Positions 10,560-20,952 of a stretch of DNA of 64,000 nucleotides are shown here, piece after piece (positions within the stretch are counted from its first letter, which is position 1; each line of letters begins with the position of its first letter). The notes below the pieces were generated by a model. That model did not search any database, was not told where the DNA came from, and saw only the letters and a list, made by a program, of their open reading frames with translations. The stretch spans positions 1,178,001 through 1,242,000 of the forward strand of contig NZ_JAFBCR010000001.1 of assembly GCF_016907795.1 (NCBI RefSeq), in the 5' to 3' direction. This DNA comes from Kocuria palustris (lineage in GTDB: Bacteria > Actinomycetota > Actinomycetes > Actinomycetales > Micrococcaceae). The position numbers were made by a program, and so were the translations under genes.

Positions 10560-10565
10560 TATCCT
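10560..10565 (+). promoter_or_regulatory. -10 element for small membrane protein gene (leaderless)
   Basis: TATCCT lies 7 nt before ATG 10573. It gives the small membrane protein, and probably purF, a promoter separate from the asparaginase unit. Confidence 0.5.
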
Positions 10566-10572
10566 GAGACCC

Positions 10573-10941
10573 ATGCCCTCCGAAGACTCCCCGACCACCC
10601 CGCTCCGCGGCTCCACGGCTCCCGTCGAGGACCAGGAGCAGCTCACGACCCTCAGCCTCCGCCGGGCGCCCAGGGTCTCCGTGTTCCTGGGCACCGGCGC
10701 AGCGATCGGCCTGATCGCGGGCATCGTCATCGGCGTGCTGGGATCGGGCAACGTGGAGTTCACGGCCACCCAGGTCATCGGCTACATGGCGGTGATCTTC
10801 GCACTCCTCGGCATGGCCCTGGGAGCGGTGGCCTACGTGGTCGCCGACCGCATCTCGGTGCGACGAGCCCGGGAGGTGCAGGCTCACCTGGAGTCCCGCA
10901 CCGCCGCGCCGAACGACCGATCCGCCGACGTGGGAGACTGA
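10573..10941 (+). CDS. small membrane protein upstream of purF
   Basis: A 122-aa protein with a charged N-terminal tail, two membrane helices (about residues 36-56 and 68-90: FLGTGAAIGLIAGIVIGVLG and MAVIFALLGMALGAVAYVVA) and a basic/polar C-terminus. I do not recognise a characterised homologue, though similar two-helix proteins occur beside purF in related actinobacteria. It ends 4 nt before the purF start and is probably cotranscribed with it. Confidence 0.75.
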   Translation: MPSEDSPTTPLRGSTAPVEDQEQLTTLSLRRAPRVSVFLGTGAAIGLIAGIVIGVLGSGNVEFTATQVIGYMAVIFALLGMALGAVAYVVADRISVRRAREVQAHLESRTAAPNDRSADVGD

Positions 10942-10945
10942 ACCC

Positions 10946-12625
10946 GTGCTGCGACCTGATGGACGACTGACCCACGAGACCTTCGACGACGACAGGGCTC
11001 CGCAGGACGAATGCGGGGTCTTCGGCGTCTGGGCCCCCGGCGAGGACGTCGCCAAGCTGACGTACTTCGGCCTGTACGCGATCCAGCACCGCGGCCAGGA
11101 GTCCGCGGGGATCGCGACCTCCAACGGCGAGCGCATCAGCGTGTACAAGGACATGGGGCTCGTCTCCCAGGTCTTCGACGAGACGACGCTGAACACCCTG
11201 ATCGGGCACATGGCCGTCGGGCACTGCCGCTACTCGACCACCGGCGGCTCGACCTGGACCAACGCCCAGCCCACCCTGGGCGCCACGCCCCACGGCACGG
11301 TCGCCCTGGCCCACAACGGCAACCTCACGAACTCCGCGGAGCTCTACGACAAGCTCATCGACAAGTCGGGCTTCCCCTCGCGAGGCGAGATGGCCCGGGG
11401 CAACACCACGGACACCGCCCTGGTGACCTCGCTGCTGGCCGAGCACCCGCACGACTCCCTCGAGGAGGCCGCGCTGGCGCTGCTGCCGCAGCTCGTGGGC
11501 TCCTTCTGCCTGAGCTTCATGGACGAGCACACCCTCTACGCCGCGCGCGACCCGCAGGGCATCCGCCCGCTGGTGCTGGGCCGCCTGGAGCGCGGCTGGG
11601 TCGTGGCCTCGGAGACCTCCGCCCTGGACATCGTGGGCGCCTCGTTCGTGCGGGAGGTCGAGCCCGGCGAGTTCATCGCGATCGACGAGGACGGCCTGCG
11701 CTCGCACCGCTTCGCCGAGGCCCGCCGGGCCGCCTGCGTCTTCGAGTACGTGTACCTGGCCCGCCCGGACACCGCGATCCACGGCCGCTCGGTCTACGAG
11801 TCCCGCGTGGACATGGGCCGGGCCCTGGCGCATGAGCACCCCGTCGAGGCGGACCTGGTCATGCCCACCCCTGAATCCGGCACGCCGGCGGCGATCGGCT
11901 ATGCCGAGGCCTCCGGGATCCCGTTCGGCAACGGCCTGGTCAAGAACTCGTACGTCGGCCGCACGTTCATCCAGCCCTCGGACACGATCCGCCAGCTCGG
12001 CATCCGCCTCAAGCTCAACCCGCTGAAGTCCGTGGTCGCGGGCAAGCGGCTGATCGTGGTCGACGACTCCATCGTGCGCGGCAACACCCAGCGCGCGCTG
12101 GTGCGCATGCTGCGCGAGGCCGGCGCGGCCGAGATCCACGTGCGCATCTCCTCGCCGCCCATCAAGTGGCCCTGCTTCTACGGCATCGACTTCGCCAATC
12201 GCGCGGAGCTGATCGCCAACGGGCTGGCCGTCGATGACATCCGCGCCTCCCTGGGCGCCGACTCCCTGGGCTACATCTCCGAGGACGGCATGATCGAGGC
12301 CACCCGGCAGGAGCCCTCCGAGCTGTGCACGGCGTGCTTCTGCGGGCGCTATCCCACCGAGCTGCCCGCAGCCGATGCTCTCGGCAAGTCCGTCGTGGAG
12401 GCTCGTCGCGCCCCCTCGGCGCCCCACGGCCGGAGTGAGTCCGCAGCCGCCGCGAGCGAGGAGAAGACCGTCGAGGCCTCGGGCGAGCGCATCCTGCTGG
12501 CCGACGACGCCGAGCCCTCCTCCGAGGTCGGCTCGTGCGATCCAGGACCCGACTCCGAGCTCGAGGACCTGGTCCTGGAGCAGGACACCCGCACCTCCCA
12601 CGAGCACAGCTCGTCCCAGCGCTGA
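10946..12625 (+). CDS. purF: amidophosphoribosyltransferase
   Basis: First committed enzyme of purine synthesis, making phosphoribosylamine from PRPP and glutamine. The 559-aa precursor has a short propeptide ending before Cys23 of CGVFGVWAPG, the N-terminal nucleophile that is exposed after cleavage. The Ntn glutaminase domain follows (HRGQESAGIA, GHCRYSTTG, LAHNGNLTN), then the PRTase loop VVDDSIVRGNT. Cysteines in SELCTACFCGRYP match the [4Fe-4S] ligands of the Bacillus-type enzyme. A C-terminal tail of about 70 residues rich in Glu/Ser/Ala extends past the usual end. GTG 10946 has GGAGA 8 nt upstream. purM follows after 59 nt. Confidence 0.96.
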   Translation: MLRPDGRLTHETFDDDRAPQDECGVFGVWAPGEDVAKLTYFGLYAIQHRGQESAGIATSNGERISVYKDMGLVSQVFDETTLNTLIGHMAVGHCRYSTTGGSTWTNAQPTLGATPHGTVALAHNGNLTNSAELYDKLIDKSGFPSRGEMARGNTTDTALVTSLLAEHPHDSLEEAALALLPQLVGSFCLSFMDEHTLYAARDPQGIRPLVLGRLERGWVVASETSALDIVGASFVREVEPGEFIAIDEDGLRSHRFAEARRAACVFEYVYLARPDTAIHGRSVYESRVDMGRALAHEHPVEADLVMPTPESGTPAAIGYAEASGIPFGNGLVKNSYVGRTFIQPSDTIRQLGIRLKLNPLKSVVAGKRLIVVDDSIVRGNTQRALVRMLREAGAAEIHVRISSPPIKWPCFYGIDFANRAELIANGLAVDDIRASLGADSLGYISEDGMIEATRQEPSELCTACFCGRYPTELPAADALGKSVVEARRAPSAPHGRSESAAAASEEKTVEASGERILLADDAEPSSEVGSCDPGPDSELEDLVLEQDTRTSHEHSSSQR

Positions 12626-12684
12626 GCGCGGCCGTCGGCCCCGCATCGCACACCTCACGACCACCACGCCACCCCAGGAGCATC

Positions 12685-13848
12685 GTGACCGATCAGAAGA
12701 GCACAGACGCGGCCCAGAGCATCACCTACTCCTCGGCCGGCGTCGACGTCGAGGCCGGTGACCGCGCGGTCGAGCTGATGCGCGCCGCCGTCAAGGACAC
12801 CCACTCGCCCCAGGTCGTCGGCGGGTTCGGCGGCTTCGCCGGGCTGTGGGACGCCTCGGCGCTGACCGGCTACCGCAAGCCGTACCTGGCCTCGTCGACC
12901 GACGGCGTGGGCACCAAGGTCGCGATCGCCCAGGCCCTGGACATCCACGACACCATCGGCTGGGACCTGGTGGGCATGGTCGTCGACGACATCGTGGTGG
13001 TCGGCGCCGAGCCGCTGTTCATGACCGATTACATCGCCACGGGCAAGGTGGTGCCGGAGCGCATCGCCGATATCGTGCGCGGCATCGCCGCCGCCTGCTC
13101 CGCGGCCGGTGCCGCCCTGGTGGGCGGCGAGACCGCCGAGCACCCGGGCCTGCTGCGCCCGGACGAGTACGACGTCGCCGGCGCCACGACCGGCGTGGTC
13201 GAGGCCGACGAGCTGCTCGGACCGCACCGCGTGCGCTCGGGCGACGTCCTGATCGCCATGGGCTCCTCGGGCATCCACTCGAACGGCTACTCCCTGGTCC
13301 GCCGCGTCCTGGACGTGGCCGGCTGGTCGCTCGAGCGCGAGGTCGAGGAGTTCGGGCGCACCCTGGGCGAGGAGCTGCTCGAGCCCACCCGCGTCTACGC
13401 GGCCGACGTCCTGGATCTGGCCCGTTCCTTCCCCGTCAACGGCCCTGACGGCACGACCGGCTCGGGTGTGCGCGGGTTCACCCACGTGACCGGCGGAGGA
13501 CTGGCCGCCAACCTGGCCCGCGTGCTGCCGCAGGGCACCGTGGCCGTGGTCGATCGCGGGACCTGGTCGGTTCCGCCGGTCTTCCAGCTGATCGGCACCC
13601 TGGGCAGCGTCCCGCAGCCCGATCTGGAGCGCACGCTGAACCTGGGCGTGGGCATGATCGCGGTCGTCGATCCGTCCGCGGCCGACTCCGCCCTGGCCCG
13701 CCTGCACTCCCGCGGCATGGACGCCTGGATCATGGGCCAGGTCGAGGACCTGCCGGCCGACGGCCTGGGCGGAGGACCGGACTGGGTTCAGGGAGCCAAG
13801 GGCGTCGACGGCGGCGCAGTGCACCTGGTCGGCGACTACGCCGGCTGA
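12685..13848 (+). CDS. purM: phosphoribosylformylglycinamidine cyclo-ligase (AIR synthetase)
   Basis: ATP-dependent closure of FGAM to aminoimidazole ribotide. The 387-aa product carries the PurM signature: YSSAGVDVEAGDRAVELM, STDGVGTKVAIA, DLVGMVVDDIVVVGAEPLFMTDY, LVGGETAEHPG and GSSGIHSNGYSLVRR. GTG at 12685 is chosen because CCAGGAG lies 4 nt before it and the protein aligns from VTDQ onward; the open frame continues upstream only by chance. It follows purF in the same direction and is closed by two strong hairpins. Confidence 0.95.
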   Translation: MTDQKSTDAAQSITYSSAGVDVEAGDRAVELMRAAVKDTHSPQVVGGFGGFAGLWDASALTGYRKPYLASSTDGVGTKVAIAQALDIHDTIGWDLVGMVVDDIVVVGAEPLFMTDYIATGKVVPERIADIVRGIAAACSAAGAALVGGETAEHPGLLRPDEYDVAGATTGVVEADELLGPHRVRSGDVLIAMGSSGIHSNGYSLVRRVLDVAGWSLEREVEEFGRTLGEELLEPTRVYAADVLDLARSFPVNGPDGTTGSGVRGFTHVTGGGLAANLARVLPQGTVAVVDRGTWSVPPVFQLIGTLGSVPQPDLERTLNLGVGMIAVVDPSAADSALARLHSRGMDAWIMGQVEDLPADGLGGGPDWVQGAKGVDGGAVHLVGDYAG

Positions 13849-13859
13849 GCGATCGAGCC

Positions 13860-13922
13860 CCGCGAGGAGTCGCTCGTGCAGGCCTTCGCGTGCTGAAGCC
13901 CTGCACGAGCGACTCCTCGCGG
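13860..13922. repeat. 23-bp perfect inverted repeat downstream of purM
   Basis: Arms 13860-13882 and 13900-13922 are perfectly complementary, with a 17-nt loop that can itself form a short CTTC/GAAG stem. There is no T-tract, and a second, conventional terminator follows 54 bp later, so this may be a REP-like element or RNA-stabilising hairpin rather than a terminator. Confidence 0.8.
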
Positions 13923-13975
13923 CCGCGGCGGGCCGCTCACGGCCCACGGGGCGCCCGCCCCGAGATCAGCTGGCA

Positions 13976-14015
13976 TGCGAAGAGCCCCCCACCGAACGGT
14001 GGGGGGCTCTTCGCA
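13976..14015. terminator. bidirectional terminator between purM and DUF3073 gene
   Basis: An 18-bp perfect stem (13976-13993 with 13998-14015) closed by a GAAC tetraloop lies between convergent genes and can serve both strands. Confidence 0.8.
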
Positions 14016-14055
14016 CGCCGGTCGCACCGGCTGACCCCTTCAGGAGAGGGGAGGC

Positions 14056-14271
14056 TCAGCGGCGACGATCGTCGTACTCGTAGCTGTCCTGATCCTCGGA
14101 GTGCGAGTCGACCGCGCTGTGCTGGTCGTCCTCGAACGCCGGGCGCCGACTCTCGGTCGGCCCCGACTGCCGCAGCTCGCGCTGCAGTGCGGTGAGGTCG
14201 GTGTCGGGGGTGAAATACTTCATCTCCCGAGCCTGTCGCGTTGCCTTCGCCTTTTGACGGCCGCGCCCCAT
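14056..14271 (-). CDS. DUF3073 domain protein
   Basis: A 71-aa protein starting MGRGRQKAKATRQAREMKYF, the hallmark of DUF3073, a small actinobacteria-specific family of unknown function. The basic N-terminal third is followed by an acidic Asp/Glu/Ser/Tyr-rich tail. ATG 14271 is preceded by GAGGGGG at suitable spacing, so the longer upstream open frame is not used. In many actinobacteria this gene sits near purM/purF, as here, though no functional link is known. Confidence 0.88.
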   Translation of the reverse strand: MGRGRQKAKATRQAREMKYFTPDTDLTALQRELRQSGPTESRRPAFEDDQHSAVDSHSEDQDSYEYDDRRR

Positions 14272-14418
14272 GAGCGTGACCCCCTCTGTCTCTCGGTTCC
14301 GGTCGGCAGCCAGTCGACACACAGTGCTGCCCCGGTGATGTGCGTATGAATCGTGGCCCCAGGGTACACGTTCGAACGCTCCTGGATCGACCCGGCCCTA
14401 CCTGGCAGAGACCTGGCA

Positions 14419-14447
14419 GTCGCCCCTCCGCGGGAGGAAGGGGCGAC
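14419..14447 (-). terminator. probable terminator after clpB
   Basis: A 9-bp stem (14419-14427 with 14439-14447) lies 27 nt after the clpB stop on the minus strand. The loop can fold alternatively and there is no strong T-run. Confidence 0.5.
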
Positions 14448-14473
14448 CGCCGGGCGGCTGCGGCGTCTGACGA

Positions 14474-17074
<2,601 letters not shown>

Positions 17075-17146
17075 AGGTTCCTCCTTGTTCCGGCGCTGCC
17101 GCCCGCTGCACTCCTGCGGACCTTGACGCCTCTTGTGTTGTCTTGA

Positions 17147-17167
17147 CTTGAGTCTACTCCACTCAAT
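17147..17167 (-). promoter_or_regulatory. HAIR element (HspR operator) of clpB
   Basis: CTTGAGT-N7-ACTCAAT matches the HspR inverted repeat consensus CTTGAGT-N7-ACTCAAG at 13 of 14 positions. It overlaps a possible minus-strand -10 (TAGACT, 17151-17156), so bound HspR would block transcription. HspR itself is encoded at 33.1-33.6 kb. Confidence 0.88.
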
Positions 17168-17243
17168 TTTATTGCGCCATACACCATGGGCACGGGCTTG
17201 CGTCACCGGAGTGATGCTCGACACCTCTCCCCGCTATCTTCTC

Positions 17244-17249
17244 TACCAT
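17244..17249 (+). promoter_or_regulatory. -10 element for DUF4442 gene (leaderless)
   Basis: TACCAT lies 6 nt before ATG 17256. Confidence 0.4.
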
Positions 17250-17255
17250 CGGGGC

Positions 17256-17723
17256 ATGACCTCCACCTACCGGATGTACCAGCAGTTCGCCGCCCGCCCC
17301 CTGGGGAAGCGAGCGTTCTCCCTGGCCTACATGCTCAAGGCCCCCTACTTCGCCTCCGTGCGCCCGCAGGTCCTCGAGATGGCCCCGCACCGCGCCGTGG
17401 TGCAGATCCGCAAGCGGCGCGCGGTGCAGAACCACATCGGCACCGTCCACGCCCTGGCCGTCGGCAACGGACTCGAGGCGGCCATGGGCCTGCTGGCCGA
17501 GGCCACGCTGCCGGAGGGCACGCGCTGGATCCCCAAGGGCATCCGGCTCGACTACGTGGCCAAGGTCCCCGGCGACGTCCGATGCCTGGCCGAGACCGAC
17601 CCGGCGGACTGGGAGCAGCCCCTCCCCTGCGAGGTGCCCGTGCGCGTGACGGCCCACCTGCGCGACGGCACCGAGGTGGTGCGCGGCGTCATCCCCCTGT
17701 GGCTCTCGGAGGCCAGGCGCTGA
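17256..17723 (+). CDS. DUF4442 hotdog-fold protein (thioesterase-like)
   Basis: A 155-aa soluble protein matching DUF4442, a hotdog-fold family related to acyl-CoA thioesterases. The pattern RRAVQNHIGTVHALAVGNGL, with the His-Asn stretch that precedes the hotdog helix, is the recognisable core. Substrate is unknown. ATG 17256 is preferred because the -10 TACCAT is 6 nt upstream and the frame before it overlaps the clpB operator. It diverges from clpB. Confidence 0.75.
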   Translation: MTSTYRMYQQFAARPLGKRAFSLAYMLKAPYFASVRPQVLEMAPHRAVVQIRKRRAVQNHIGTVHALAVGNGLEAAMGLLAEATLPEGTRWIPKGIRLDYVAKVPGDVRCLAETDPADWEQPLPCEVPVRVTAHLRDGTEVVRGVIPLWLSEARR

Positions 17724-17816
17724 ATGCCCTGCAGGGCCGCCGCCGGACTGGATAGTGTGGCCCCGCTGCCCCGACGCGCTCCGTAGCGGCGCAGTCCCGA
17801 CCCGAAAGGCTCCGCG

Positions 17817-18434
17817 ATGACCACCTCCGAGACCGCGATCCGCGTCCGCCCGGCAAGCGCCGAGGACCTCGAGACGATCGCCGGAGTGATGGCACTGGCC
17901 TTCACCGACGATCCGTGGGCCCGCGCCCATGCGGCGCCGGGCGAGGACCTCACCAAGCGGCTCGAGGCCCACTACCGCCTGCTGCTCGAGCAGGTCTGGC
18001 TGCCCCATGCCGCGGTGGACGTCGCGGAGCTGCACGGCGATCAGGGTCCACAGATCCTGGGTGCGGCCGTCTGGGACCGCCCCGAGTCGAAGGCCCACGA
18101 GGACCCGGCGGCCCGGGAGGCCGAGCGCCGCGCTGGCGAGATCCTGGGGACGGACCCGCAGAAGCAGCAGCAGGACAGCCGCACCTACGACCGCCTGCAC
18201 CCCCAGGAGCCGCACTGGCGCCTGTCCTACCTCACGGTGGCTCCGGCCGCGCAGGGCCGTCGCGTGGGCTCGACCCTGCTGGAGCACGGCCTGGCCCGCG
18301 CCGAGGGCCTGCCCGTGGGCCTCGAGTCGACCACCCCGGGCAGCCGTAGGCTCTACGAGCGCAGCGGCTTCGAGCTCGTGGAGCTGATCACCGACTCCGC
18401 CGGGGTGGAGCAGGCGGTCATGCGCCGCGGCTGA
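17817..18434 (+). CDS. GNAT family N-acetyltransferase
   Basis: A 205-aa protein with the GNAT fold: an N-terminal IRVRPASAEDLETIAGVM strand-helix, and the acetyl-CoA loop LTVAPAAQGRRVGSTLLEHG (motif A, R/Q-x-x-G-x-G/S). It ends with the typical FELVE strand. The acceptor substrate is unknown; the layout resembles the broad family of small-molecule acetyltransferases. The 3' end overlaps the convergent phosphatidyltransferase gene by 17 nt. Confidence 0.88.
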   Translation: MTTSETAIRVRPASAEDLETIAGVMALAFTDDPWARAHAAPGEDLTKRLEAHYRLLLEQVWLPHAAVDVAELHGDQGPQILGAAVWDRPESKAHEDPAAREAERRAGEILGTDPQKQQQDSRTYDRLHPQEPHWRLSYLTVAPAAQGRRVGSTLLEHGLARAEGLPVGLESTTPGSRRLYERSGFELVELITDSAGVEQAVMRRG

Positions 18435-19068
18435 TCCGCAGGGCGGTGCGTGCGTAGCCGATCCCGTTGAGCACGTGCAGCACGGCGCCGACCTGCACGC
18501 ACACCGAGCCCAGGGCGGTGAGCCAGGACCAGTCGAAGGCCGGCCCTGCCAGCACCCCGACCACGCCCAGCATGGTCAGGGCCGTGCGCAGCTTGCCCGC
18601 CCAGGTGACCGCCATGCCCTCGCGCAGGCGCAGCCGGACCAGCATGACCAGAAGCGCCACATCGACCGCGGCGATCACCAGGATCGCCCACAGCGGCAGC
18701 ATGCCCTCGACCGTCAGCGCGATGATCACCAGGCCCAGGCCGATCCGGTCGGCGATCGGATCCAGCTTGGCGCCGAACTCGCTGAACTGGTCCAGCAGTC
18801 GCGCCAGGAAGCCGTCGACCCAGTCGGTCAGCGAGAAGATCGCCACCAGCACCAGCGGCATCCAGGGCCGCTCCTGGATCTGCAGGATCGCGATGACCGC
18901 CGGGATGATCAGCAGGAAGCGCAGCGCGGTGAAGGCATTGGGGACCGTGACCACGCCGCTGTCCGCGTGCGACGACGACTGCGCGGCACGCCCCTGTCCC
19001 GCGGGCTCATCGCCTCGCAGGGACGGCGGCAGGAGTCCGTCGCGCAGAGCGGTCAGGGCCTTGTTCAT
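18418..19068 (-). CDS. CDP-alcohol phosphatidyltransferase (PgsA-like)
   Basis: A 216-aa integral membrane enzyme with the complete active-site motif of the family, seen as DWVDGFLARLLDQFSEFG followed by AKLDPIADR (the D-x2-D-G-x2-A-R-x8-9-G-x3-D-x3-D pattern). About five to six membrane helices. Members make phosphatidylglycerol-phosphate, phosphatidylinositol-phosphate or cardiolipin from CDP-diacylglycerol; the specific alcohol cannot be told here. The N-terminal 38 residues are a polar tail. The gene lies 40 nt after another membrane-protein gene, probably an operon. Confidence 0.88.
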   Translation of the reverse strand: MNKALTALRDGLLPPSLRGDEPAGQGRAAQSSSHADSGVVTVPNAFTALRFLLIIPAVIAILQIQERPWMPLVLVAIFSLTDWVDGFLARLLDQFSEFGAKLDPIADRIGLGLVIIALTVEGMLPLWAILVIAAVDVALLVMLVRLRLREGMAVTWAGKLRTALTMLGVVGVLAGPAFDWSWLTALGSVCVQVGAVLHVLNGIGYARTALRISRGA

Positions 19069-19108
19069 GGTGCGGATCCGTTGTTCGGCGGGAGGGGTGC
19101 AGGCGCGG

Positions 19109-19663
19109 TCACCGGAAGGAGTCGAGCCACTGCTCGCGCAGGCGGTCCTCGTCCTCGGGCTCAGGGATGAGGGGCACGCCGCGGCTCAGCAGGCGGGTGC
19201 GGCGGACGTCGAGGGCCGCGGCCAGCAGGCTCGCGGCGGCCGCCGCGAACATCAGCACGCCCACGGTGTTGGCGAAGCCCGAGCTCAGCCCGGCGGTGGC
19301 ACCGGGGAAGACCACCAGGAAGATCGAGGCGGGCTCGTCGTGGACCAGGTCCGGCAGCAGCGCCCCCAGCGCCACGGCCAGGGCCCAGGCGACGACCATG
19401 AGCCAGCAGGTCAGGGGCCGGGCACGGCGCTGGAGGTAGCGGCGGGCATCGGCGAGCACCATGCCCGCGGCGATCCACAGCAGGAGCGCCAGCGGGGCGC
19501 CCAGGGCCCCGAGCCAGATCGGCCAGCGCTGCCCGGGCCCGCCGACGGGTGCGGAGGACAGCGCGAGCCAGGCGGCCAGCAGCAGGGGCATCACCGGAGC
19601 CAGCAGGGGCACCGTCCGGGCGACGGCTCCGCGGCGTCGGGGGTCATCCAGCGGGGCGCTCAT
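19109..19663 (-). CDS. hypothetical membrane protein
   Basis: A 184-aa protein with about four hydrophobic segments (residues 17-38, 48-70, 84-102 and 122-150) and a charged C-terminal tail rich in Glu/Asp/Arg. No family recognised. Placed directly upstream of a CDP-alcohol phosphatidyltransferase gene with 40 nt between, so possibly linked to lipid metabolism. The minus-strand TAGGAT 6 nt before its ATG indicates a leaderless mRNA. Confidence 0.75.
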   Translation of the reverse strand: MSAPLDDPRRRGAVARTVPLLAPVMPLLLAAWLALSSAPVGGPGQRWPIWLGALGAPLALLLWIAAGMVLADARRYLQRRARPLTCWLMVVAWALAVALGALLPDLVHDEPASIFLVVFPGATAGLSSGFANTVGVLMFAAAAASLLAAALDVRRTRLLSRGVPLIPEPEDEDRLREQWLDSFR

Positions 19664-19669
19664 GGCTCC

Positions 19670-19675
19670 ATCCTA
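19670..19675 (-). promoter_or_regulatory. -10 element for membrane protein gene (leaderless)
   Basis: TAGGAT on the minus strand, 6 nt before ATG 19663. Confidence 0.5.
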
Positions 19676-19808
19676 GAAGCGCTCTCCGACGCTCCCGCCC
19701 AGCGCTCACGGGGCCGGGCACCGCACCGGCGGCAGTGGAGCTGCCGGCGGCGTGATAATTTCCGGAAGGGTCGGCGTCGACGAGGCCCCGTGCTGCAGGA
19801 GGTGCGCC

Positions 19809-20861
19809 ATGGCTGATCGCCCCACGATCCCCCGCCCCCACGACCATGCCTGCGCGCAGACCCGCAGCGCCCATGCCGTCCCCGACGGCGCCGCCGCAGA
19901 GGCCTCCGGCCACAGTCACGGCCATGCGCACGGAGGCGGGCACTGCCACGACCATGCAGCGGGTGCGGGCCGTCGCCGCCTGGCCATCGCCTTCGCCATC
20001 ACGTCGAGCATCCTGATCGCCGAGGTCATCGGGGCGGTGATCACCGGCTCCCTGGCCCTGCTCGTGGATGCCGCCCACATGCTCGTCGACGCCGGCGGTC
20101 TGCTGCTGGCCCTGCTCGCCGCCTCGCTGGCGGCCAGGCCGAGCTCCTCGCACCGGACGTGGGGCTGGCTGCGCGCCGAGATCCTGGCCGCGGGCATGCA
20201 GGCCGCCGTCCTGCTCGTGGTCGGCCTCTACGCGATCGTCGAGGGCGTCCGGCGGCTGCTGGATCCCCCGCCGGCCGCGGACACGGACGTGGTGCTGCTC
20301 GCCGTGATCGGCGCCGTGGGCCTGGCTGCCAATATCGCCTCGCTGCTGGTTCTGGCGGGCGGGCGCGGGGATTCGATGAACATGCGCGCCGCCTTCCTGG
20401 AGGTGCTCAACGACGCCCTGGGCTCCGTCGCCGTGATCGCGGCGGCCGCCGTCATCCACTTCACCGGCTGGACCGGCGCCGATGCCCTGGCCGGCCTGCT
20501 GATCTCGCTGCTGATCCTGCCCCGGGCGCTCATGCTGCTGCGCGAGTCCGGCTCCGTGCTGCTCGAATCCGCCCCCCGCGGTCTGGATGTGACCGAGGTC
20601 CGCGAGCACCTGGAGACCGTCCCGCACGTGGCGGCGATCCACGATCTGCACGCCTCCGTGGTGGCCACCGGGGTGCCCGTGCTCACCGCGCACGTGGTGG
20701 TGGACGACGACTGCTTCCACGACGGCTCCCTGCCCGCCGTCCTGGACGCGCTGCAGCTGTGCACGGTGGAGCACTTCCCCGTGGCCGTGGAGCACACCAC
20801 CTTCCAGCTCGAGCCCGCATCGCACCGCCGCCACGAGGCTCTGGGCCCCGCCCACGACTGA
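19809..20861 (+). CDS. CDF family cation efflux protein (Zn2+/Co2+-type)
   Basis: A 350-aa inner-membrane cation/proton antiporter. The cytosolic N-terminus is His-rich (GHSHGHAHGGGHCHDHA), a metal-collecting tail. Six membrane helices follow, with the helix II metal site in LLVDAAHMLVDAG. In helix V the usual HxxxD is replaced by Glu in AFLEVLNDALGSV, which may alter metal choice. The C-terminal cytosolic ferredoxin-like domain is present. ATG 19809 has AGGAGGT upstream. It probably exports zinc or a similar divalent ion; exact specificity is not readable. Confidence 0.9.
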   Translation: MADRPTIPRPHDHACAQTRSAHAVPDGAAAEASGHSHGHAHGGGHCHDHAAGAGRRRLAIAFAITSSILIAEVIGAVITGSLALLVDAAHMLVDAGGLLLALLAASLAARPSSSHRTWGWLRAEILAAGMQAAVLLVVGLYAIVEGVRRLLDPPPAADTDVVLLAVIGAVGLAANIASLLVLAGGRGDSMNMRAAFLEVLNDALGSVAVIAAAAVIHFTGWTGADALAGLLISLLILPRALMLLRESGSVLLESAPRGLDVTEVREHLETVPHVAAIHDLHASVVATGVPVLTAHVVVDDDCFHDGSLPAVLDALQLCTVEHFPVAVEHTTFQLEPASHRRHEALGPAHD

Positions 20862-20952
20862 GGCTGCGCCGCCCCTCGGCGTCACCTGTTCCCCTCTGCA
20901 AACCGGAGGGCTGCCCTGGATGGCGTGCCCCCGACGCCGAAGGAGGCAGATC

